The notes beneath the pieces are model-generated. The model was given only the letters and a program-made list of their open reading frames with translations. It was not told where the DNA came from and did no database searches. The position numbers were made by a program, and so were the translations under genes. From the NCBI GenBank assembly GCA_021779835.1, contig JAJXZX010000011.1, positions 1 to 48,045 of the forward strand: 48,045 nucleotides of DNA, given 5' to 3'. How positions within the stretch are numbered: position 1 is the first letter of the stretch; each line of letters begins with the position of its first letter. The DNA is from Pseudomonadota bacterium (GTDB lineage Bacteria > Pseudomonadota > Alphaproteobacteria > Rhodobacterales > Rhodobacteraceae). Of this stretch, positions 36,003-45,766 are shown piece by piece.

Positions 36003-38341
36003 TCCGGTGGTTGTTAGCGCTGACGCTGCTTCTTATCACCTCTGTCGCGAGGGCAGAGACGATTGTTGTCCATTCGGGCGAACATGATGGCTTTTCGCGG
36101 TTGGTTTTACCGATGGAGACGCCCGCGCACTGGCAATTCGGCAGAACATTGGATGGTTATGAACTGCGTCTTGGGCGCCCCGGCGTGGTTTTCGACCTGT
36201 CGCAGGTCTTCAATCGCATTCCGCGCGAGCGTCTCGCCGATCTTGGGACGACCGCAGACGGAACCCGATTGACGCTACAGCTTTCCTGCTCGTGCCATGC
36301 AGAGATTTTCGAATTTCGCCCAACTGTTCTCGTGATTGACATTCGCCCTGGGGCACCGCCAGCAAATTCTCCTTTCGAGAAGATGTTGGACGATACGGCC
36401 GGTTCTGGGGATCCGCTGGGCAAAACGGGGACGGTCCGCCCGCGCGCGCAGCCCAACGACGTCATGCAAGTCTACGATTGGAAGGCAGGCCTTCCGTCGC
36501 TCCCGGTAAATCCTGCCCTGCCGTTTCCAACCGCCAAGTTGGACCCCGCGCCTGCCTCCGCGGCGGAGGCAAGGGTCGCAGAGGCACAAACAACTCTGAT
36601 TGAGCAGTTGGGACGGGCGGCCTCGCAGGGGCTTGTCAATGCGCGGACCACCCCGATTGAAACCGTCGCATCGCCCACCGCCACCACAGAGAATGGTGTC
36701 CCCATGGTTACGCCCACGTCTACCACGCCAAGTCCGCCGAGCCTCCCGAGGGTTACGGCGAAAACGGCCCTTGATAGGGAAATCCAAACCAATTTGCCGG
36801 GCCAAAATTCGACAAACGGCGAAGCCTGCTTGCCCGTAGGCAGCGTCGACGTGCCGGCTTGGGGCAATCAGGAACCGGTCCCGCTACAGATTGAAAAGCA
36901 TCGGCAGGGTATGGTTGGTGAGTTTGACAAGCCGTCAGTTGCCGCAGTGGAGGGGTTGGCGCATCTGTACATTTACCTCGGCTTCGGCGCCGAAACCCGG
37001 ACCTTGATCGATGCTATGCAAGTCACCTTGCCCGACGCCGACCTGCTAAAATCGCTCGCCAGCATTGTGGACGATGACCGACCGCCGCGCCCTGGGGTTT
37101 TGGCGGGAAAGCTGGGGTGTGGCGGCCCGGAGGCGATGTGGTCGGTCTTGTCACAGCCAACGCTCGCATCCTCCGATTCCGTCAATATCAACGCCGTCAT
37201 TCAGGCATTCTCGGCCTTGCCGGCCCATCTTCGGCGCCTCCTTGGCCCTCGATTGGCGGAACGTTTTCTTGCAATCCATGACCTCGATACCGTACGCACC
37301 ATTCGGGACGCTCTGATCCGGGCTGGCCGCGACCCCAACCCCGATGCCCAACTGCTCAACGCACAGTTTGACCTTGCTCAAGGTAAGCCGCACGAAGCAG
37401 AAGCCACCATCGCCATGGTTGCCAAAACGGACGGGCAATCGACCCCGGATGCACTCATTCTGCTCGTCGATCAAGCCGCCGAAAATGGAAAGCCGGTAGA
37501 CCCGTCGCTGATCGACTCCATTGCCGCTTTGGCAAAGCAATACCGCGACACGACGACCGGGCGTGATCTGGACCGCGCTCATATACTGGCGCTTGGCTCC
37601 GTTAATGATTTTGGCGCGGCATTTCGGGAATTTGCCACACTAAGGTCCAATCCCGATGCGAGCGCGTCCGGTGCAGAGGCGCTTTGGGCGATGTTAGCCG
37701 CCAAAGGGCACGATGCCGATGTGTTGCGCTATGCAATGGATGCCAAGGCTGCCCCAGAAGCCTCACGAAAGACACACGATATGATCGCGCGCCGCCTTAT
37801 CGACTTGGGGTTCCCTGCCGCCGCACAAACCTGGTTGGCGGTATTCACCCCGTTATCGCCTGACGAGGAAATCCTGCGCGCCACGGCGTTGGTCGCGCAA
37901 GGGAGCCTCGATGCTGCGATAACGGTCGCGCGCGCGCTGCCCGGCAAAAACGCGGCTCAGGTTTTGGGAGAGGCCTACTCTGGCCTCGGAAATTACGCCG
38001 GCGCCGCAAAGGCCTACGCCGCGAGCGGTTCGCCGGCGAAACAGGGTGCCGCGGCGTGGCGGGCGCAAGACTGGCAGACCGCTGCGCAGCTTGGGGCCGA
38101 CGCGGAGCGGCAGGCCATCAAGCTTGCCTTGACAGCACAGGCGGGCGGACGGGATGCGGTGTCGACCCAATCAAACGTGTCCGCAGACGCGACCCCGACC
38201 TCGGCGACAGGAGCGCAGAAACAGGACCCTCCAAATGTATTGGCCAATGACCGTGCCCTCGTGACTGAAAGCCGCGCGGCGCGCACTGCATTGGAAGCGT
38301 TGCTTGCCGCTGATTTGACAAAGGTTGCACCGAGTAACTGA
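35999..38341 (+). CDS. large periplasmic repeat protein coupled to motA
   Basis: A 780-residue exported protein. It has a signal peptide (IRWLLALTLLLITSVARA, then ETIVV), a beta-rich N-terminal domain to about residue 115 (HDGFSRLVLPMETPAHWQFG and LVIDIRPG, AMIN-like), a Pro/Thr-rich linker to about 290, and then helical repeats of TPR/Sel1 type to the C-terminus (PDAQLLNAQFDLAQGKPHEA, ARALPGKNAAQVLGEAYSGL, NYAGAAKAYAASGSPAKQGA). The ATG overlaps the motA stop, so it is made with MotA. Periplasmic motor proteins such as rhizobial MotC are also stator-linked, but no homology to MotC is shown here. A role in stator or motor assembly is inferred from coupling. Confidence 0.7.
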   Translation: MIRWLLALTLLLITSVARAETIVVHSGEHDGFSRLVLPMETPAHWQFGRTLDGYELRLGRPGVVFDLSQVFNRIPRERLADLGTTADGTRLTLQLSCSCHAEIFEFRPTVLVIDIRPGAPPANSPFEKMLDDTAGSGDPLGKTGTVRPRAQPNDVMQVYDWKAGLPSLPVNPALPFPTAKLDPAPASAAEARVAEAQTTLIEQLGRAASQGLVNARTTPIETVASPTATTENGVPMVTPTSTTPSPPSLPRVTAKTALDREIQTNLPGQNSTNGEACLPVGSVDVPAWGNQEPVPLQIEKHRQGMVGEFDKPSVAAVEGLAHLYIYLGFGAETRTLIDAMQVTLPDADLLKSLASIVDDDRPPRPGVLAGKLGCGGPEAMWSVLSQPTLASSDSVNINAVIQAFSALPAHLRRLLGPRLAERFLAIHDLDTVRTIRDALIRAGRDPNPDAQLLNAQFDLAQGKPHEAEATIAMVAKTDGQSTPDALILLVDQAAENGKPVDPSLIDSIAALAKQYRDTTTGRDLDRAHILALGSVNDFGAAFREFATLRSNPDASASGAEALWAMLAAKGHDADVLRYAMDAKAAPEASRKTHDMIARRLIDLGFPAAAQTWLAVFTPLSPDEEILRATALVAQGSLDAAITVARALPGKNAAQVLGEAYSGLGNYAGAAKAYAASGSPAKQGAAAWRAQDWQTAAQLGADAERQAIKLALTAQAGGRDAVSTQSNVSADATPTSATGAQKQDPPNVLANDRALVTESRAARTALEALLAADLTKVAPSN

Positions 38342-38512
38342 GGGCGCGTATCGAACTTGATCGGTTTACAGCCGGCTAGCGGTCTCGGGCGCACAGAGTA
38401 ACGTGAATTTTGGCGCTACAGAACAAAGCGCCTTGCGCGCCGCTTCGACAAATTGTGGTTTATCCGGAAGCGGCCTTGGCTTAGGACTGCGGGCAAGCAA
38501 GGAGCGTAGCCC

Positions 38513-39613
38513 ATGAGCCTCAACACCTTCGGTCATCTCTTCCGCGTCACGACTTGGGGCGAAAGCCACGGCCCCGCGCTGGGCGCGACGGTGGATGGCT
38601 GCCCCCCGGGCGTCGAGATTGAAGCGGCGCAGTTGCAGCACTGGCTTGATCGCCGCAAGCCGGGGCAGAACAAATACACTACCCAACGGCGCGAGGCGGA
38701 TGAGGTGACGATTATGTCGGGCGTGTATGAGGGCCGATCCACCGGCACGCCCATTCAGTTAATGATCGAGAACACCGATCAGCGATCAAAAGATTACGGC
38801 GAAATCGCCAAAACCTTCCGGCCCGGCCATGCCGATATCACCTATTGGCAGAAATACGGCATTCGCGATCCGCGCGGTGGCGGGCGGTCGTCGGCGCGTG
38901 AAACCGCGGCGCGCGTCGCTGCGGGCGGCGTGGCGCGTGCTGCGCTCGGTCTGCTCGCGCCGCAGATCAAGATCACCGGATACATGGTGCAGATGGGGCC
39001 GCGCGGCATTGACCGTCGCCGCTTTGACTGGGACGAGATAGAGCGTAACCCGTTCTGGTCGCCCGATGCGACCGCGGCGTCGGACTGGGCGGACTACCTT
39101 GATGAGCTACGCAAATCGGGCAATTCGGTCGGCGCGGTGATCGAGGTGGTGGCATCCGGTGTTCCCGCCGGCCTTGGCGCGCCGATCTACGGCAAGCTGG
39201 ATAGTGACCTTGCTGCAGCGATGATGTCGATCAACGCCGTCAAGGGCGTCGAGATCGGCGAAGGGATGAATTCCGCGGCGCTGACCGGTGTGGAAAACGC
39301 CGACGAGATCGAGATGGGCAACGACGGCCCGCGCTTTCTGTCTAACCATGCGGGCGGCATCCTTGGTGGCATCTCGTCCGGTCAGGATGTGGTCGTGCGC
39401 TTTGCGGTCAAGCCGACCTCGTCAATTCTCTCTCCGCGTCGCTCGATCACGCTGGATGGCGATGCGACAGAGGTGGTGACCAAGGGCCGACACGACCCCT
39501 GCGTTGGCATTCGTGCCGTGCCGGTCGGTGAGGCGATGATGGCCTGCGTGATCCTTGACCATCTGCTGCTGGATCGCGGCCAAACCGGTGGCGTGCGCGG
39601 TCAGATCGGCTAG
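38513..39613 (+). CDS. aroC: chorismate synthase
   Basis: A 366-residue enzyme converting 5-enolpyruvylshikimate-3-phosphate to chorismate with reduced FMN, the last common step of aromatic amino acid synthesis. The three family signatures are present: [18 protein letters not shown] near residue 17, [20 protein letters not shown] near 118, and the late [11 protein letters not shown] and [14 protein letters not shown] region. ATG 38513 has AAGGAG upstream. The 170-base interval before it contains a GGCGCT/AGCGCC dyad (38412-38432). It is convergent with secA. Confidence 0.97.
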   Translation: MSLNTFGHLFRVTTWGESHGPALGATVDGCPPGVEIEAAQLQHWLDRRKPGQNKYTTQRREADEVTIMSGVYEGRSTGTPIQLMIENTDQRSKDYGEIAKTFRPGHADITYWQKYGIRDPRGGGRSSARETAARVAAGGVARAALGLLAPQIKITGYMVQMGPRGIDRRRFDWDEIERNPFWSPDATAASDWADYLDELRKSGNSVGAVIEVVASGVPAGLGAPIYGKLDSDLAAAMMSINAVKGVEIGEGMNSAALTGVENADEIEMGNDGPRFLSNHAGGILGGISSGQDVVVRFAVKPTSSILSPRRSITLDGDATEVVTKGRHDPCVGIRAVPVGEAMMACVILDHLLLDRGQTGGVRGQIG

Positions 39614-39692
39614 GCTCCGGGCCCAAACTCCGGGAAGGTGCCGCGTTGGGGTCGTCGGGGCAAAACCGGCGGCAGAGATGAGGCCGATATAC

Positions 39693-39717
39693 AAAAAAGC
39701 CCCGCGTCGGCGTGGGC
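39693..39717 (-). terminator. intrinsic terminator of secA
   Basis: Read on the minus strand: GCCC-A-CGC, loop CGAC, GCG-GGGC, then six T residues. It is a compact GC stem with one bulged A followed by a U tract, the classical Rho-independent form. It lies 54 bases beyond the secA stop. Confidence 0.85.
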
Positions 39718-39732
39718 GTTCAAGCCCTATGT

Positions 39733-39764
39733 ATATCAATGGCTCGTTTCCAAGCCATTGATAT
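39733..39764. repeat. perfect 12-bp inverted repeat between aroC and secA
   Basis: ATATCAATGGCT (39733-39744) and AGCCATTGATAT (39753-39764) pair exactly around an eight-base loop, six bases beyond the secA stop. It is AT-rich, unlike the surroundings, and no U tract follows in either direction. It may be a first 3'-end element for secA or mark an unrelated binding site. Confidence 0.7.
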
Positions 39765-39770
39765 CACTTG

Positions 39771-42461
<2,691 letters not shown>

Positions 42462-42610
42462 AGCATCTCCGAGTGTCGTTTCTGACGGCATCGTGTGAGG
42501 CTTTGCCTTGCCCGTCCCCGCGGCCTTCCATAGAAGAAGGGCTGCAGATCCGAAGGCCGTTTCTCAAACGACGTCTGCGATGTAAGCGGCTGCCGGTAGA
42601 GTGTCAACGT

Positions 42611-42624
42611 CGCGGGGCCCCGCG
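42611..42624. repeat. 14-bp perfect GC palindrome in the ppiC leader
   Basis: CGCGGGGCCCCGCG is self-complementary over 14 bases and lies 20 bases upstream of the ppiC start, just ahead of the AGGAG ribosome site. It could form a cruciform or a short hairpin with no loop, or be a binding site for a dimeric protein. No specific regulator is known to me. Confidence 0.6.
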
Positions 42625-42645
42625 GCCATTCCAGGAGTTGCTTAG

Positions 42646-43491
42646 ATGTCGAAATTGACGAAATTGTGCCTCGGCGCAGCGGTGGCGTTTTGCCTCGCCA
42701 CCCCGGTGCTTGCTGCCGATCCGACCGCGGATACCGTGGTTGCGACCGTGAACGGCACCAACATTACGCTTGGCAACATGATTGCGCTGCGGGACCAGCT
42801 TCCCGCGCAATACAAACAACTGCCCGCCGACGTGCTGTTCAAGGGCATCCTCGACCAACTGATCCAGCAAACCACGCTGGCGCAGTCGCTGGGCGACAAG
42901 CTTACCAAGAAAGACACGCTGGCGCTGGAAAACACCCGCCGCGCTTATCTTGCCAATGAAGTGCTGTCCGGTGTCACGGCCGCCGCCGTCACGCCAGAGG
43001 CGCTCAAGGCCGCCTATGACGCGAAATACGCCAGCGCGGTTCCGGCCACCGAATACCACGCCGCCCACATCCTTGTTCCGACGGAGCAAGAGGCGAAAGA
43101 CATCAAGGCAAAACTCGACGCGGGTGGTGACTTTGCCGCCCTCGCCAAGGCAAACTCCAAAGACGGTTCCGCGGCCAATGGCGGCGATCTTGGCTGGTTC
43201 GGCGTTGGCATGATGGTGAAACCGTTCGAGGATGCCGTGGTCAAACTGAAACCCGGCCAAATCTCGGACCCGGTGCAGACCCAATTCGGCTGGCACATCA
43301 TCAAGCTGGACGAAACCCGCCCGGCCAAGACGCCCACCATCGACGCGGTGAAGGACGAATTGACCAAGCAGATCGAGCAAGCCGCCGTGACCGCCAAGAT
43401 CGACGCGCTGACCAAGGGTGCCAAGATCACGCGCACCGACACGGGGATTGACCCGAAGCTGCTGCAAGACGAAACCTTGCTCAGCAAGTGA
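42646..43491 (+). CDS. periplasmic peptidyl-prolyl cis-trans isomerase (parvulin type)
   Basis: A 281-residue exported foldase. It has a signal peptide (SKLTKLCLGAAVAFCLATPV, then LAADP), a SurA/PrsA-like N-terminal helical part (VNGTNITLGNMIALRDQLPA), a parvulin domain at about 135-230 (ATEYHAAHILVPTEQEAKDI, then FGVGMMVKPFEDAVVKLKPG and QFGWHIIKLDETRPAK) and a helical C-terminus. Such proteins assist folding of secreted and outer-membrane proteins. ATG 42646 has AGGAG upstream. It diverges from secA, a logical pairing of export and folding, and leads the ppiC-argJ-mutT run. Confidence 0.92.
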   Translation: MSKLTKLCLGAAVAFCLATPVLAADPTADTVVATVNGTNITLGNMIALRDQLPAQYKQLPADVLFKGILDQLIQQTTLAQSLGDKLTKKDTLALENTRRAYLANEVLSGVTAAAVTPEALKAAYDAKYASAVPATEYHAAHILVPTEQEAKDIKAKLDAGGDFAALAKANSKDGSAANGGDLGWFGVGMMVKPFEDAVVKLKPGQISDPVQTQFGWHIIKLDETRPAKTPTIDAVKDELTKQIEQAAVTAKIDALTKGAKITRTDTGIDPKLLQDETLLSK

Positions 43492-43513
43492 CCTGAAAGG
43501 CGGAGAGACGGAT

Positions 43514-44872
43514 ATGGGTAAGAATGACAAGGCCGACGACTGGAAGTCGGAAGCCAAGGCGCTGAAGGCCAAACTGTCCAAGCTGCGCAAGCAGTTGAAG
43601 GCAGAGCCCGCCCCCACGCCGGTCAAGGCCAAACCGCCCGTCTCTCCGCTCGCCCCTCCGGGCGGCTTCCCCGCAATGCCAGTGATTGCCGGCGTCGAAT
43701 TCGCCGCGGTGGAGGCCGAGGTCCGCTACAAGAACCGCAAGGACGTGATGCTCGTCCGCATGGCCCCCGGCACCACCATCGCCGGGGTCTTCACCCGCTC
43801 ATCCACCCGCGCCGCCTGCGTGCTGGACTGTCAGGCAAAGCTCGCGGGCAAACCGGCAAGCGATCAGGGCGCCGCAATCGTCGTCAACTCAGGCAACGCC
43901 AACGCTTTTACTGGCGCGAACGGGCAGGCATCGGTCGATCGTGTGACCGGCAGCGTGGCAGAAGCGCTGGGCATCCCCGTGTCGCGCGTGTTTTCCTCCT
44001 CTACCGGCGTGATCGGCGAACCACTGCCCGACGACCGCATCACCGCCAAGATCGGCGAGCTGAAGGCGGCCCTTGCCACTGACGCCATCGAAATGGCCGC
44101 CCGTGCCATCATGACCACCGACACGTTCCCGAAGGGTGCCACGGCAGAGATTGACGGCGACGGCGGCAAGATCCGCATCGCCGGTATCGCCAAAGGCTCG
44201 GGCATGATCGCCCCCGACATGGCGACGATGCTGGTCTACATCTTCACCGATGCGAAAATCTCCGCCGCGAACCTGCAAAAGCTGCTGTCGCGCAACGTCG
44301 ATGATACCTTCAACGCCATCACCGTCGATAGCGACACCTCTACCTCTGACGCGCTGATCCTCGCCGCCACCGGCCAAAGTCCGGCAGCAGAGATCGCGCT
44401 GCGCAGCCCGGTCGCCAAGGCATTCGAGGCCGCCCTGCGCGGTGTGATGATGAACCTTGCCCATCAGGTGATCCGCGACGGCGAAGGCGCCACCAAGTTC
44501 GTTGAAATCCGTGTTACCGGGGCCGCCTCACCCGAGGATGCGCACAAGGTCGCGATGTCCATCGCCAACTCGCCCCTCGTCAAAACCGCCATCGCGGGCG
44601 AAGATCCCAACTGGGGCCGCATCGTCGCGGCCGTCGGAAAATCTGGCGCGCAGGCTGATCGTGACCGCCTGACCATCCGCTTTGGCGACGTTGTCGTCGC
44701 CGAAAATGGCTGGCGCGCGCCCGACTACCGCGAGGAGGAAGGCGCCGCCCATATGAAGGGGCAAGAGCTGCTGATTCAGGTCGATCTGGGGCTTGGCAAA
44801 GCCGCCAAGACGGTGTGGACCTGCGACCTCACCCACCGCTACATCGACATCAACGCCGATTACCGGTCGTAG
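43514..44872 (+). CDS. argJ: bifunctional glutamate N-acetyltransferase / amino-acid acetyltransferase ArgJ
   Basis: A 452-residue enzyme of the cyclic arginine pathway that moves the acetyl group from N-acetylornithine to glutamate. The self-cleavage site is seen in GSGMIAPDMATMLVYIF: the Thr after Ala becomes the new N-terminus of the beta chain and the nucleophile. Other landmarks are TAIAGEDPNWGRIVAAVGKS and the C-terminal DLTHRYIDINADYRS. Residues 1-55 are an unusual Lys/Ala/Pro-rich extension (KALKAKLSKLRKQLKAEP), as in relatives of this group. ATG 43514 with GGAG eight bases upstream; the gap to ppiC is 22 bases and to mutT three bases. Confidence 0.95.
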   Translation: MGKNDKADDWKSEAKALKAKLSKLRKQLKAEPAPTPVKAKPPVSPLAPPGGFPAMPVIAGVEFAAVEAEVRYKNRKDVMLVRMAPGTTIAGVFTRSSTRAACVLDCQAKLAGKPASDQGAAIVVNSGNANAFTGANGQASVDRVTGSVAEALGIPVSRVFSSSTGVIGEPLPDDRITAKIGELKAALATDAIEMAARAIMTTDTFPKGATAEIDGDGGKIRIAGIAKGSGMIAPDMATMLVYIFTDAKISAANLQKLLSRNVDDTFNAITVDSDTSTSDALILAATGQSPAAEIALRSPVAKAFEAALRGVMMNLAHQVIRDGEGATKFVEIRVTGAASPEDAHKVAMSIANSPLVKTAIAGEDPNWGRIVAAVGKSGAQADRDRLTIRFGDVVVAENGWRAPDYREEEGAAHMKGQELLIQVDLGLGKAAKTVWTCDLTHRYIDINADYRS

Positions 44873-44875
44873 TCG

Positions 44876-45274
44876 ATGAAAGTCGTCCTCGTCTCTGCCG
44901 TCGCGCTGATCGACGTGGACGGTCGCGTCTTGCTCGCCCAACGCCCCGAGGGCAAGTCCCTCGCGGGCCTGTGGGAATTCCCCGGCGGCAAGGTCGAACC
45001 TGACGAATCCCCCGAGGACGCCCTGATCCGCGAACTGCACGAAGAACTCGGGATCGAGACGTGGAAAACCTGTCTGGCACCGCTGACCTTCGCCAGCCAC
45101 GCCTATGACGACTTCCACCTGCTGATGCCGCTGTTCGCCTGCCGAAAATGGGACGGCACCCCCCATCCGCGCGAAGGGCAGACGCTGAAATGGGTCCGCC
45201 CGAACGAGTTGAAAAACTACCCGATGCCGCCCGCCGACATCCCGCTCATCCCGATTCTGCGCGATTGGCTCTAG
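44876..45274 (+). CDS. mutT: MutT-like Nudix hydrolase (8-oxo-dGTP diphosphatase)
   Basis: A 132-residue Nudix protein. The catalytic box G-x5-E-x7-R-E-L-x-E-E-L-G is complete (residues 38-60, with GGKVEPDESPED and LIRELHEELGIE). The upstream LAQRPEGKSLAGLWEFPGGK segment, the length and the closing RDWL region fit MutT, which removes oxidised dGTP from the nucleotide pool. The ATG comes three bases after the argJ stop, so it is translated in the same unit. Confidence 0.9.
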   Translation: MKVVLVSAVALIDVDGRVLLAQRPEGKSLAGLWEFPGGKVEPDESPEDALIRELHEELGIETWKTCLAPLTFASHAYDDFHLLMPLFACRKWDGTPHPREGQTLKWVRPNELKNYPMPPADIPLIPILRDWL

Positions 45275-45340
45275 GGATTTTTCTGCGCCGCGGCACAACA
45301 ATTTGCGCCTGCGACACCAAATGATACCTCATTTCGACAA

Positions 45341-45403
45341 CAATTCTCCCATTGGTGGTGAATTGCGTCCATTTTCTAGGTGATTTTCTGAAAGCCCGGG
45401 CTT
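45341..45403. promoter_or_regulatory. dyads upstream of the 47-residue gene
   Basis: Two symmetrical elements stand in the 169-base interval after mutT. CAATTC (45341-45346) and GAATTG (45360-45365) form a 13-base-spaced dyad. AAGCCCGGGCTT (45392-45403) is a perfect 12-base palindrome about 40 bases ahead of the next start. They could be operators or a promoter-proximal hairpin; no regulator can be named. Confidence 0.45.
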
Positions 45404-45443
45404 AGTCTCGACTCAATAAATGCCGTAGGGGAGAGCAGATCAA

Positions 45444-45587
45444 ATGTTGCGCACCATCACTATTGGTAGCTGTGTATCCGTGCAGGGCATGTTTGTCCGC
45501 CAGCTTGACGATGGCAAAATTGCCGTGCGCGTTGATGAACGTACCTTCATCGGCACCCCGGTCCCCGCTCCGATCAAGCTTAACTGA
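45444..45587 (+). CDS. small uncharacterised protein (47 aa)
   Basis: A 47-residue ORF with a strong AGGGGAG ribosome site and ATG 45444. The sequence looks like a compact beta protein: LRTITIGSCVSVQGMFVRQL, then DDGKIAVRVDERTFIGTPV. It has no signal peptide or membrane helix, and one cysteine. It resembles small conserved ORFs of Rhodobacterales that I recall but cannot name. It stands alone: palindromes upstream and a near-perfect intrinsic terminator (45658) downstream define a monocistronic unit. Function is unknown. Confidence 0.8.
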   Translation: MLRTITIGSCVSVQGMFVRQLDDGKIAVRVDERTFIGTPVPAPIKLN

Positions 45588-45657
45588 TTTTCCATAACCC
45601 GAAGCCCACAAGGGATCGGGACCGGATCGTGCTCGTACCTGCCGATCCCAACTTACG

Positions 45658-45683
45658 CCCGTAGCCTTCTGGCTGCGGGTTTA
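45658..45683 (+). terminator. intrinsic terminator after the 47-residue gene
   Basis: CCCGTAGCC pairs with GGCTGCGGG over nine bases (one G-U) around a TTCT loop, followed by TTTATCATTT. It ends the small gene's transcript about 70 bases past its stop and faces infB. Confidence 0.85.
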
Positions 45684-45720
45684 TCATTTCCGCCCTTGAA
45701 ATTTCCGGCCCCACAAATGC

Positions 45721-45745
45721 AAAAGGCCGGAGAAATCCCCGGCCT
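45721..45745 (-). terminator. intrinsic terminator of infB
   Basis: On the minus strand AGGCCGG pairs with CCGGCCT around an eight-base loop, followed by TTTGC. It begins 22 bases after the infB stop codon. The run of A residues on the plus strand (45721-45724) is its U tract. Confidence 0.8.
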
Positions 45746-45766
45746 CTGCCCAATTCACTCCGCCGG

